Source: an uncultured Hungatella sp. (GTDB lineage: Bacteria; Bacillota; Clostridia; Lachnospirales; Lachnospiraceae). Taken from it: a stretch of 8,226 nucleotides of DNA. Within the stretch, counting starts at the first letter, position 1, and the number at the start of each line of letters is the position of its first letter. Made by a program: the position numbers and the translations under genes. Below, piece by piece: positions 1 through 7,080 of this stretch. The notes beneath the pieces were generated by a model. That model ran no database searches, had not been told where the DNA came from, and was given only the letters and a program-made list of their open reading frames with translations. The stretch spans positions 13,445 through 21,670 of the forward strand of contig CAJUJV010000015.1 in NCBI GenBank assembly GCA_910586845.1. The letters run 5' to 3'.

Positions 1-1271
1 ACCAGGAGCATCTTCCCCGGACGGAGCCTCTCTTTCTTAAGGATCCGGGACTGGTCGATGTCGATGGCCCCTACCTCGGAGGACAGGATCACATAACCGT
101 CATCCGTAATATAGTACCTGGACGGCCGCAGGCCGTTGCGGTCCAGAACTGCTCCCAGCACATCTCCGTCGCTGAACACGATGGAAGCCGGGCCGTCCCA
201 GGGCTCCATCATGGTGGCGTAATAGTGGTAGAAATCTTTTACCTCCTGGGGCATGGATTTATCATACTGCCAGGGTGCCGGGATCATGATCATCACCGCC
301 AGAGGCAGATCCATACCGCTCATCATCATAAACTCCAGCGCATTGTCAAGCATGGCCGAATCAGAGCCTTCCTGGTTGATGATCGGAAGGACCTTGTGCA
401 TCTCCGTCTTAAAGAACTCCGATTCCATGGTTTCTTCCCTGGCCAGCATCTTGTCCACATTGCCCCTGATGGTGTTGATCTCGCCGTTGTGGACGATGAT
501 CCTGTTGGGATGAGCCCTCATCCAGCTGGGATTGGTATTGGTGCTGAACCGGGAATGGACCGTGGCCAGGGCCGACTCATAGTCCTTGTCCTGGAGATCC
601 ACAAAAAAGCGGCGCAGCTCCTTTACCAGAAACATCCCCTTGTAGACGATGGTCCTGCTGCTTAAGGATACCACATAGGTGTTGTCGTTGCTCTGTTCAA
701 ACACTCTTCTGGCCACATAGAGACGGCGGTCGAATTCCAGTCCTTTGGCCAGATGTTCCGGCTTCTTTACAAACCCCTGAAGAATGCACGGCATCTTGTC
801 CACCGCATTTTTGCCTATCAGTTCCGGCCTGGTGGGAACCTGCCTCCACCCTAAGAAAGTAAGTCCCTCCTTTTCCACGATGATCTCGAACATCTTCATG
901 GCCTGATTTCTGGCCAGCATATCCCTGGGGAAAAAAAACATGCCGACACCATACCCTCTCTCGTCTCCCAGCCGGATTCCAAGAGGCTCTGTGACCTTCC
1001 TGAAAAATCTGTGGGAAATCTGAAGCATGATACCGACACCGTCGCCAGTCTTGCCCTCTCCGTCTTTTCCTGCCCTGTGTTCCAGGTTCTCCACAATGTG
1101 CAGCGCCTGTTCCACTGTCCTGTGACTCCTGATCCCTTTCATATTGACCACTGCGCCGATACCGCAGCTGTCATGTTCAAATCTCGGGTCATACAGCCCC
1201 GGAAGACCTTGGTCCGTCTCCAAAGCCGGATGACCCGACTGCTGTCTTATCATCTGCTCTCCTGCTTCCAT
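1..1271 (-). CDS. gltB: Glutamate synthase large (alpha) subunit, N-terminal part, truncated by window edge
   Basis: Glutamate synthase converts glutamine plus 2-oxoglutarate to two glutamates in the cytoplasm; this subunit carries the glutaminase and synthase sites. The visible 423 codons are the class II (Ntn-type) amidotransferase domain. After a short leader comes FEHDSCGIG, whose Cys36 should become the N-terminal nucleophile after propeptide removal. Then follow HRAGKDGEGKTGDG, HSRFSTNTNPSW (239-250), HNGEIN (261-266), EGSDS (301-305) and DRNGLRPSRYY (377-387), all typical of GltB. The frame is open throughout and runs off the window just after GKMLL; a complete GltB is about 1,500 residues, so the FMN/Fe-S part is not seen. 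The start is ambiguous: ATG 1271 follows AGGAAAGGA by 7 nt, ATG 1253 follows AGGAG by 5 nt; an in-frame ATG at 1319 lies too close to the predicted transcription start. It has its own promoter upstream and is probably not part of the transporter operon. Confidence 0.95.
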   Translation of the reverse strand, partial: MEAGEQMIRQQSGHPALETDQGLPGLYDPRFEHDSCGIGAVVNMKGIRSHRTVEQALHIVENLEHRAGKDGEGKTGDGVGIMLQISHRFFRKVTEPLGIRLGDERGYGVGMFFFPRDMLARNQAMKMFEIIVEKEGLTFLGWRQVPTRPELIGKNAVDKMPCILQGFVKKPEHLAKGLEFDRRLYVARRVFEQSNDNTYVVSLSSRTIVYKGMFLVKELRRFFVDLQDKDYESALATVHSRFSTNTNPSWMRAHPNRIIVHNGEINTIRGNVDKMLAREETMESEFFKTEMHKVLPIINQEGSDSAMLDNALEFMMMSGMDLPLAVMIMIPAPWQYDKSMPQEVKDFYHYYATMMEPWDGPASIVFSDGDVLGAVLDRNGLRPSRYYITDDGYVILSSEVGAIDIDQSRILKKERLRPGKMLL

Positions 1272-1278
1272 ACTTTCA

Positions 1279-1287
1279 TCCTTTCCT
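1279..1287 (-). promoter_or_regulatory. Ribosome binding site choosing the gltB start
   Basis: AGGAAAGGA lies 7 nt before ATG 1271. A second candidate, AGGAG at 1263-1259, lies 5 nt before the in-frame ATG 1253. Both are usable; the choice changes the leader before the catalytic Cys from 35 to 29 residues and leaves the mature enzyme unaltered. Confidence 0.55.
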
Positions 1288-1331
1288 GGATCTTCGGCTG
1301 CTTTAACGTGATAAAGCATCTTTTGCAGATG

Positions 1332-1360
1332 ATAATACTACAATTTTTTCTGTTTGTAAA
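1332..1360 (-). promoter_or_regulatory. Predicted sigma-A promoter for gltB
   Basis: On the minus strand TTTACA (1360-1355) and TATTAT (1337-1332) are separated by exactly 17 nt, close to the TTGACA/TATAAT consensus. Transcription would begin near 1325, giving a leader of about 54 nt before ATG 1271. The -35 box begins 20 nt past the kinase stop codon. The rest of the 1272-1379 gap holds no gene, no riboswitch-like structure that I could recognise, and no convincing stem plus U-run terminator, so readthrough from the kinase gene into gltB is also possible. Confidence 0.65.
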
Positions 1361-1379
1361 TACCCTTTTTGGATCCTGT

Positions 1380-2315
1380 TTATCCGTATTCCTTCATAAA
1401 TGTCTGCTTAAAATACTCCGTCTCGGGAATTCCCAGGTTCCACAGCGCCTCTGTTGCCGCCCCGTATACAGGAGGGACCTCTGCCGGGATCAGCCTTGCC
1501 TGAGGAGCGGCTTTCTCCTTCAGACTCTCGGCCAGCTCCGGAAACGCCCCGAAGATCCCTCCGTTTAAAGCCACGGGAAATTCGGATTCAAAATAAGGAA
1601 CCGCCGCAAAGGTAAATTCCGCCAGCCGGTCCACAGTCCAGTCGAAGATCCGGCAGCTGACCGGATCCCCCAGCCGCCGCCCTTCAAACACACAGTGAGC
1701 AAAGGACGCGATGTAGGTCCGTCCTCCGGCATAGACGGCGGGAAGATTGTCAGCAGGGTTCCTGCCCATCTCTTTTCCTATGATCTCTGTCAGCAGAGTC
1801 TTCTCACCCCGCCCGTCCGCCTCCCGGACAATGGCATGGAGGGCAGCCTGGCCCATGGTATAGCCGCTTCCTGTGGAATCCAGAAGATAGCCCCAGCCGC
1901 CGATATGCTTATATACCTTTCCGGAACGGATAAACAGAGAGGCTCCGGTGCCGGCGATCATGCCGCCTCCGTCCTTTCTTCCAAGAGTCGCCGTGATGAT
2001 GCACTCTCCGTCATCCCAGACCTTCAGGATGCCTGCCTCCACCTGAGGGCGGATACAGGCGTCCAGCTGTCCCGGATAATAGTCATTGCCTGCTATGCTG
2101 CAGTATATGGATGCTGCCGGCTTTCTGTCCGGTATCTTCTCCCCAAGCTGTTTTAAGACTCTGACCGTATTGTCCGCAGCCGCTTTCAGGCCGATATCCA
2201 TGGGACCGCCTCCCGTGGTGCGGGTATGCTCCAGAATATGTCCCCGGCCGTCAAAAAGCACCGCATCACATTTGGTGCCGCCTGTGTCCAGAGCTATAAA
2301 ATATTCTCCCGCCAT
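1380..2315 (-). CDS. BadF/BadG/BcrA/BcrD ATPase-family sugar kinase (N-acetylglucosamine kinase-like)
   Basis: Predicted cytoplasmic kinase of the ASKHA fold, 311 residues, normal for the family. It opens with the phosphate-1 loop FIALDTGGTK (residues 6-15), and has an Asp at 102 (VWDDGECIITAT) that aligns with the catalytic base of GlcNAc kinases. It continues with the adenosine-loop motif IAGTGAS (120-126) and GGWGYLL (139-145), and ends with an NGGIFGAFPEL block and PPVYGAATEALW. The likely reaction is ATP-dependent phosphorylation of a sugar or amino sugar. The usual GDEGS loop reads DSTGS (146-150), so specificity may differ from GlcNAc. I place the start at ATG 2315, 4 nt after the stop of the preceding gene: an ATG six codons earlier (2333) overlaps that gene by 14 nt, has no Shine-Dalgarno sequence before it, and adds residues outside the conserved fold. 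Last gene of the transporter operon, so its product probably acts on the imported or epimerised sugar. Family assignment is firm; substrate is unknown. Confidence 0.87.
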   Translation of the reverse strand: MAGEYFIALDTGGTKCDAVLFDGRGHILEHTRTTGGGPMDIGLKAAADNTVRVLKQLGEKIPDRKPAASIYCSIAGNDYYPGQLDACIRPQVEAGILKVWDDGECIITATLGRKDGGGMIAGTGASLFIRSGKVYKHIGGWGYLLDSTGSGYTMGQAALHAIVREADGRGEKTLLTEIIGKEMGRNPADNLPAVYAGGRTYIASFAHCVFEGRRLGDPVSCRIFDWTVDRLAEFTFAAVPYFESEFPVALNGGIFGAFPELAESLKEKAAPQARLIPAEVPPVYGAATEALWNLGIPETEYFKQTFMKEYG

Positions 2316-2319
2316 CCCC

Positions 2320-3219
2320 CTATGCCTCGTCATAGAGAGAGATCAGATAGTTGCCCACCTCTACAGAATAGGCAAGGATTGCATCGATCAGGGGCTCCGG
2401 CACCCTCGTGGTCGCCTTGTGAGTCTCATAGGCGAAAACGCCTTCATAGCCGATCTTCTTTAAAGTCTTCATAAGAGGCTCCCACTCGATGGTGCCGTGG
2501 TAAGGCAGAAGATGATCGTCTATGACGCCGTAGTTGTCCTGTACATGGAGAGCGATGAGACGTTTCCCGATCATCTCCAGGGCCTGAGGCTGATCCCAGC
2601 CCATCTCGTTGGCATGGCCGAAATCCCAGCACACGCCTACGTTGTCATAATCCCGGCTCAGGGTATCTGCCACCTCCAGAACCTCGTCCACTCTGGCCGT
2701 ATAACGGCGGAGGCGGTAGCCCCGGTTCGGATCCATCTTGTCAAACAGATTTTCCACCGCAACCTTCATGCCGTATCCGGCTGCCAGCTCCACATGAGGT
2801 TTAAAATACTCTACATTCTCCCGGAGGATCTTTTTATAATCATTGTCAGAGAAGTGAGTACCGGCATGGATGACGATGGCCTTCACTCCCAGTTCCCCGG
2901 CAGCTTTTATGGAACGGCGCACCATCTCCTCCGTATGATCCACATCCTTCACGCTGGAAGGGTCCAGAACATTGTAGAAGGGGGTATGGGCCTGGCCTGC
3001 TGTCATGTTAAGTTCTGCCAAAACCTCTTTCATCTCCTTCACCCAGTCCATCCAGTGATCATTTGTCAGTTCCAGGTCATACTGGTTCATGAGGCAGAAG
3101 TTAAAATCCACATCCTCATAGCCGGCCTTGTGGAGCCGCCTTACACAGTCTATGATGGGGATCACTGCTCTCCCCTCCGGACGGTCTCTGTACATGGCTG
3201 TGGTAGTCGATAATTTCAT
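2320..3219 (-). CDS. Sugar phosphate isomerase/epimerase-type TIM-barrel protein (xylose isomerase-like / AP endonuclease 2 superfamily)
   Basis: A 299-residue single-domain TIM barrel, normal length for the superfamily that includes D-tagatose/D-psicose 3-epimerase, IolE/IolI, fructoselysine 3-epimerase and endonuclease IV. Candidate metal and active-site residues fall at strand ends: His78 (QAHTPF), His118 (VIHAGTH), Glu156 (VAVENLF), Asp199 and His202 (CWDFGHANE), His225 (ALHVQDN) and Glu265 (FAYETH). This pattern favours a divalent-metal-dependent sugar isomerase or epimerase over a DNA repair enzyme, which would carry more metal-binding histidines. There is no signal peptide, so it is cytoplasmic. 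ATG 3219 is preceded by AGAGGAG with 7 nt spacing, a strong site. It lies 58 nt after the OppC-type permease and 4 nt before the kinase start, suggesting that epimerase and kinase act in sequence on the transported compound. The exact reaction cannot be read from sequence. Confidence 0.86.
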   Translation of the reverse strand: MKLSTTTAMYRDRPEGRAVIPIIDCVRRLHKAGYEDVDFNFCLMNQYDLELTNDHWMDWVKEMKEVLAELNMTAGQAHTPFYNVLDPSSVKDVDHTEEMVRRSIKAAGELGVKAIVIHAGTHFSDNDYKKILRENVEYFKPHVELAAGYGMKVAVENLFDKMDPNRGYRLRRYTARVDEVLEVADTLSRDYDNVGVCWDFGHANEMGWDQPQALEMIGKRLIALHVQDNYGVIDDHLLPYHGTIEWEPLMKTLKKIGYEGVFAYETHKATTRVPEPLIDAILAYSVEVGNYLISLYDEA

Positions 3220-3277
3220 CGTTATGCTCCTCTCTTTCTCTCATCGTATAATTTTCTGTGATCATCCTGTTTTGACT
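3220..3277 (-). other. Longest gap inside the operon, between the OppC-type permease and the TIM-barrel gene
   Basis: These 58 nt contain the ribosome site of the TIM-barrel gene (AGAGGAG near 3227-3233) and an AT-rich patch AAAATTATAC. I see no -35 partner at a usable distance and no hairpin followed by a T run, so there is no evidence that transcription stops or restarts here. Confidence 0.5.
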
Positions 3278-4150
3278 CTAACCCCTGTTTTTCAGCTTGG
3301 GATCCAGCATATCCCGAACCCAGTCTCCCACCAGAGACACCTGGAGAATCAGGAAGCACATGATGATACTGGGAATGATCGCCAGCCACCACTGGTTGGT
3401 CATATAGTCACGCCCCTCTGAGATCAGGACTCCAAGAGAAGTGAGGGGAGGCTGAATCCCCAGTCCCAGATAAGACAGGGTACTCTCAAGAAGGATATAA
3501 GAGCTTAAGCTCATGGTAGCCCGGACGATCAGAAGGGAGGCCATGTTGGGCAGAATATGTTCCACCACGATTCGAAGCCCCGACGCTCCCATGGCCCGGC
3601 TGCATTCGATGTACTTGGATTCTTTTAACTGCAGGATCTGACTCCTGATCAGCTTGGTGTAGTGATACCACCCGGTAACGGCGATCACGATGGTGATCAT
3701 CCACTCCCCGCTTCCGAAAAAGCAGGCGCAGAAGATACCGATGAACATGTTCGGCACTGCCTGGAAGGTATCGGCCAGAAACGTGATAAACAGATCCACT
3801 TTTCCCCCGCACATCCCGGCCAGCACACCCATGATGGTTCCGAAGGTCAGCGCAAAAAGCATGCCGGTAAAGGCGATCTTCACTGTCATCCTGGTGGCAT
3901 ACAGAACCCGGACGGTCAGATCCCGTCCCACACTGTCTGTTCCTAACAGATAGGGGGAAGACGGATCCAGAAAGCTTGGCGCCAGGAGTCTGGCTCTCAG
4001 GTTGGTGGCCCCCAGATCTGTGGGAAACAGAATCGGAGCCAGGAACGATATTCCTACGATCAGAACAAAGGTGATCATCAAAAACAGGATGCTGGGAGGG
4101 ATTCCGGTTCTGATCTTGATTTCTTTTTTCTTCCGTTTCTTCGTGTTCAT
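3278..4150 (-). CDS. OppC/DppC-type ABC transporter permease
   Basis: Inner-membrane permease, 290 residues, the second transmembrane subunit of the importer. A basic N terminus (KKRKKKEIKIR) precedes a first membrane segment at about 20-42; further hydrophobic segments lie near 95-112, 130-148, 151-165, 207-225 and 255-275. Family marks are LLGTDSVGRD (68-77), the EAA-type coupling helix YIECSRAMGASGLR (180-193) followed by HILPN, SYLGLGIQPP (226-235) and GDWVRDMLDP (275-284). The short N-terminal extension before the periplasmic-side GTDxxGRD motif distinguishes OppC types from OppB types. It begins 11 nt after the OppB-type gene ends, with AGGAGG (4162-4157) 6 nt before the ATG; that site overlaps the preceding stop codon, so translational coupling is likely. 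The substrate is set by the binding protein and not evident here. Confidence 0.95.
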   Translation of the reverse strand: MNTKKRKKKEIKIRTGIPPSILFLMITFVLIVGISFLAPILFPTDLGATNLRARLLAPSFLDPSSPYLLGTDSVGRDLTVRVLYATRMTVKIAFTGMLFALTFGTIMGVLAGMCGGKVDLFITFLADTFQAVPNMFIGIFCACFFGSGEWMITIVIAVTGWYHYTKLIRSQILQLKESKYIECSRAMGASGLRIVVEHILPNMASLLIVRATMSLSSYILLESTLSYLGLGIQPPLTSLGVLISEGRDYMTNQWWLAIIPSIIMCFLILQVSLVGDWVRDMLDPKLKNRG

Positions 4151-4161
4151 GCCTGCCCTCC

Positions 4162-5094
4162 TCAGTTCTTATCCCGGCTGTCCCGGATCCTGGGATCCAG
4201 AGAACCGTAAGAAAGATCAACCGCAAAATTAACTATAGATACGAAGATGACGATCATCAGGATCCCGTACTGCACCACCAGAAAATCTCTCCGCTGGGCG
4301 CCTTTGATGATCAGTGTTCCCAAACCGGGCCAGGCAAACACATTTTCCACGATCACGGCCCCTCCTACCAGCATGTTGACCTGTCCTGCCATGACAGTCA
4401 CCACAGGGATCAGAGCGTTGCGCAGAGCATGTTTAAAGATTACTTTTTTCTCGTCTACTCCCTTTGCCCGGGCACAGTCCAGATAATCCTGTCCGATCAC
4501 ATCCAGAAGGGCCGTTCTGGTAAGCCTGGCGATAGCAGTCAGCGGTCCCATGGCCAAAGTGACCATAGGCATAATATAATGTTTCCACGTTCCGGTGCTT
4601 CCGCTGGGAAGCATACGCAGCTTCAGAGCAAAGAGAAAGATCAGCAAAATTCCCAGAACAAAGTTGGGAACCGTGTGGCCGATGACCGTGATGCCGATGC
4701 AGGCCCGGTCATAGGCTGTTCCCCGCTTCATGGCAGCCAGGATCCCCATGGGTACCCCGATCAGCACGGCCAGTCCCAGGGCGCCGGCACCCAGAGATAC
4801 TGTGGCTCCGATCCTCTCTGCGAACAGTTCGGTCACCGGGCGGGAGAAGAAGTAACTCATTCCGGCATCCCCTTTAAACAGGCCGGTCAGAGAGTTCACA
4901 TACTGCTGCCACAGAGGCAAATCCAGCCCCAGGCTTTCTTTCAGAGTATTGATCATAGCCTCTGTAGTATCCATGTCGGCAAAGATCCACTCCACCGGAT
5001 CCCCGCTGAATCTGGTCAGCAGAAAGATCAGCGACCAGACAAACCAGACAGTAAACACGACCTTGATGGCTCTGGTCAAAATATATTTTTTCAT
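4162..5094 (-). CDS. OppB/DppB-type ABC transporter permease
   Basis: Inner-membrane permease, 310 residues, typical for OppB/DppB. It opens with MKKYILTRAI and a membrane segment at about 8-27, then an extracytoplasmic loop of roughly 70 residues containing LGLDLPLWQQY and GDAGMSYFFSRPV (75-87). Further segments lie around 100-121, 135-158, 173-190, 229-248 and 274-293. The EAA coupling motif DYLDCARAKGVDEKKVIFKH (203-222) faces the ATPases; VENVFAWPGLGTL (249-261) and DLSYGSLDPRIR (293-304) are family hallmarks. Its ATG overlaps the TGA of the upstream ATPase gene (ATGA, 5094-5091), a classic coupled junction; its own ribosome site is modest (AAGGCGG about 8 nt upstream). With the OppC-type subunit it should form the channel of the importer. 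Confidence 0.95.
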   Translation of the reverse strand: MKKYILTRAIKVVFTVWFVWSLIFLLTRFSGDPVEWIFADMDTTEAMINTLKESLGLDLPLWQQYVNSLTGLFKGDAGMSYFFSRPVTELFAERIGATVSLGAGALGLAVLIGVPMGILAAMKRGTAYDRACIGITVIGHTVPNFVLGILLIFLFALKLRMLPSGSTGTWKHYIMPMVTLAMGPLTAIARLTRTALLDVIGQDYLDCARAKGVDEKKVIFKHALRNALIPVVTVMAGQVNMLVGGAVIVENVFAWPGLGTLIIKGAQRRDFLVVQYGILMIVIFVSIVNFAVDLSYGSLDPRIRDSRDKN

Positions 5095-6086
5095 AAATTC
5101 ACCGCCTTTTTGGAGGTCTGGTCAAAGAGATGACAGGCCACAAAATGTTCCGGCGCCACCTCATGAAGCTCGGGGCGGCTCTCCCGGCAGCAGTCCATGG
5201 CTCTGGGACAGCGGGTCTGGAAGGGACAGCCTTTGGGGGCGTCGATGGGGCTGGGGATATCTCCGCTCAGAGGCTTTCTCCTTCTCCTGTACTGAGGATC
5301 CGGCACAGGGATGGCATCCATAAGCGCGATGGAATAGGGATGCCTGGTGTGGTCGAACAGCTCCCGTTTCGGCGCGCTCTCCATCACCTGCCCCAGATAC
5401 ATGACCATAATCCGATCGCTGACATGGCGGATCACGCTCATGTCATGAGAGATAAAGACATAAGCCAGATTTTTCTTTTTCTGCAGTTCTTTGAACAGGT
5501 TCAAAACCTGGGCCTGAATGGACACATCCAGAGCTGACACCGGTTCGTCGCACACCAGAAGTTTCGGCTCCAGGGCCAGAGCTCTGGCGATGCCGATCCT
5601 CTGTCTCTGGCCTCCGGAAAATTCATGGGGATATTTTTCCAGGGCATCCTCTCTGAGGCCTACCAGTTCCAGAAGTGGTTTTACGGTCTTCAGTTTTTCT
5701 TCCGAAGTCAGGTTGGTATGGATCCTCAGCGGCTCCTCGATGATCCGCCGTACGTTCATCCTTGGATCCAGAGAGGAGTAGGGATCCTGAAACACCATCT
5801 GAATCTTCTGCCGTTCCTCTCTCTTCATCCTGGTTCCCATCTGCTGCCCCATAAAGGTGATGGTTCCCTCTGTCGCATCGTCCAGGCCGATGATCAATTT
5901 CCCGAGAGTGGTCTTGCCGCATCCGGACTCTCCCACTACTCCCAGCGCCTCGCCTTCCCGCAGCTCGAAGCTTACATTGTCCGTGGCCTTCACATACCCC
6001 AGAATCTTGGGAAAGAGAAAGCCTTTCCTCACCGGAAAATATCGTTTGACCCCTTCTACTTTCAAAATCACATTGCCCTCACCCAT
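5091..6086 (-). CDS. OppF/DppF-type ABC transporter ATP-binding protein
   Basis: Cytoplasmic ATPase subunit, 331 residues, that with the OppD-type partner powers import. Seen in order: Walker A GESGCGKTT (52-60), Q-loop Gln100 in VFQDPYSSLDPR, signature FSGGQRQR (156-163), Walker B LLVCDEPVSALD (176-187) and H-loop His214 in FISHDMS. The C-terminal oligopeptide/dipeptide-type extension includes HPYSIALMDAIP and a Cys-rich stretch (Cys287, 293, 299, 300, 318). The N-terminal segment with KRYFPVRKG and the second position in the gene pair make it the F-type rather than D-type subunit. AGGAGG (6098-6093) lies 6 nt before the ATG; the first 8 nt of the gene overlap the end of the D-type ATPase gene. 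All catalytic motifs are intact, so it should hydrolyse ATP. Confidence 0.95.
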   Translation of the reverse strand: MGEGNVILKVEGVKRYFPVRKGFLFPKILGYVKATDNVSFELREGEALGVVGESGCGKTTLGKLIIGLDDATEGTITFMGQQMGTRMKREERQKIQMVFQDPYSSLDPRMNVRRIIEEPLRIHTNLTSEEKLKTVKPLLELVGLREDALEKYPHEFSGGQRQRIGIARALALEPKLLVCDEPVSALDVSIQAQVLNLFKELQKKKNLAYVFISHDMSVIRHVSDRIMVMYLGQVMESAPKRELFDHTRHPYSIALMDAIPVPDPQYRRRRKPLSGDIPSPIDAPKGCPFQTRCPRAMDCCRESRPELHEVAPEHFVACHLFDQTSKKAVNL

Positions 6087-7068
6087 GGTCTTCCTCCTCT
6101 TCTGAATGTCCGGCTTTCAGACAGCGAACCTCTCTGCCTTCCAGCACGCTCAGAGGAGGTTCTCCTTTCAGGCAGCGGTCATCGCACAGACTGCAGCGGT
6201 CGGCAAACCGGCACTGGGTCACCGGATGTGCAAACACCGGTACCTGGCCTTTGATGGAGAACAATTCCTCCTTGTCCTCCTTGATGCTGGGGATCGCCGC
6301 CAGAAGCCCTCTGGTGTATGGGTGGAGGGGCTGTGCAAATACATCTTCGCATTTTCCTTTCTCCACCACTACCCCACCGTACATGACCATCATCTCATCG
6401 CACATTTCCGCCACTACACCCATATTGTGAGTGATGAAAATAACTCCTACGCCTGTCTTCTCGTTCAGCTCTCTGAGCAGCTCCAGAATCTGGGCCTGGA
6501 TGGTCACATCCAGGGCCGTGGTAGGCTCGTCAGCGATGATCACCTGGGGATTGCAGGCCAGAGCGATGGCGATCAGCACTCTCTGCTGCATCCCCCCGGA
6601 CAGCTGATGGGGATAATCGTTGTAGCGCATCTCGGGAGCCGGAATATGAACCAGTTTCAGAAGTTCCAGTACCCGCTCTTTCAGCCGGGATTTGGACGGC
6701 TTCTCATGGGCCAGGATAGCCTCCTCGATCTGGCTTCCGATGGTATACACCGGGTTCAGGGACGAAAGCGGATTCTGGAAGATCATGGAAATCTTCTTCC
6801 CACGGATCCGGCAAAGCTCTTTAGGAGGCAGATCTACCAGATTTTTGCCTTCCATCAGAACCTGGCCTTCTTCGATTCTGGTGTACCGTTCATCGATAAG
6901 CCCGATGATTCCACGGACTACCGTGCTCTTACCGCACCCGGACTCTCCCACGATTCCCAGAATCTCGCCTTTTTTCAGGGTAAAACTCACACCGTCTACG
7001 GCAGGAACCACTCTTTTGGCGGAATAATAATACACTTTTAAGTTATCTACCCGTAATATTTCGTCCAT
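6079..7068 (-). CDS. OppD/DppD-type ABC transporter ATP-binding protein
   Basis: Cytoplasmic ATPase subunit, 329 residues. Seen in order: Walker A GESGCGKST (41-49), Q-loop Gln98 in IFQNPLSSLNP, signature LSGGMQQR (156-163; the SGGM variant is usual for D-type subunits), Walker B VIIADEPTTALD (176-187) and H-loop His214 in FITHNMG. The extension after HPYTRGLLAAIPSI carries Cys286, 292, 295, 299 and 316 around CRFADRCSLCDDRC, the position where some Opp/Dpp-type ATPases hold an iron-sulfur cluster. A possible ribosome site, AAAGGGG, lies 7 nt before ATG 7068, and the gene begins 12 nt after the binding-protein stop. It overlaps the F-type ATPase gene by 8 nt. Both ATPases have complete motifs, so the importer probably works as a heterodimer with two competent sites. 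Confidence 0.95.
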   Translation of the reverse strand: MDEILRVDNLKVYYYSAKRVVPAVDGVSFTLKKGEILGIVGESGCGKSTVVRGIIGLIDERYTRIEEGQVLMEGKNLVDLPPKELCRIRGKKISMIFQNPLSSLNPVYTIGSQIEEAILAHEKPSKSRLKERVLELLKLVHIPAPEMRYNDYPHQLSGGMQQRVLIAIALACNPQVIIADEPTTALDVTIQAQILELLRELNEKTGVGVIFITHNMGVVAEMCDEMMVMYGGVVVEKGKCEDVFAQPLHPYTRGLLAAIPSIKEDKEELFSIKGQVPVFAHPVTQCRFADRCSLCDDRCLKGEPPLSVLEGREVRCLKAGHSEEEEDHG

Positions 7069-7080
7069 CTGCCTGCCCCT

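Noticed and set aside
225..665. Open frame of 146 codons on the plus strand opposite gltB
   Set aside because: The opposite strand encodes the conserved GltB amidotransferase domain without interruption; this translation shows no family features.
896..1096. Possible small minus-strand gene or frameshift inside gltB around an eight-T run
   Set aside because: Codon-by-codon reading through the T run gives GVGMFFFPRDML in the correct frame, so gltB is not frameshifted and the short frame is a shadow.
1361..1382. Rho-independent terminator after the kinase gene
   Set aside because: GGATCC and a short A run occur just past the stop codon, but there is no stem of useful length followed by a T run on the coding strand.
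2497..3213. Open frame of 238 codons on the plus strand
   Set aside because: Antisense to the TIM-barrel gene, low-complexity His/Ile/Val-rich translation with no domain; a shadow frame.
3220..3277. Internal promoter before the TIM-barrel gene
   Set aside because: A -10-like TTATAC is present but no -35-like hexamer lies 16-18 nt upstream of it.
3486..4226. Open frame of 246 codons on the minus strand
   Set aside because: Out-of-frame reading across the OppC-type permease and the end of the OppB-type gene. It is Arg/Gly/His-rich with none of the expected membrane segments.
6106..7041. Open frame of 311 codons on the plus strand
   Set aside because: It lies antisense to the D-type ATPase gene, which has all its motifs intact. 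The translation is His/Gln/Leu-rich with no recognisable domain and follows from the codon bias of the real gene.
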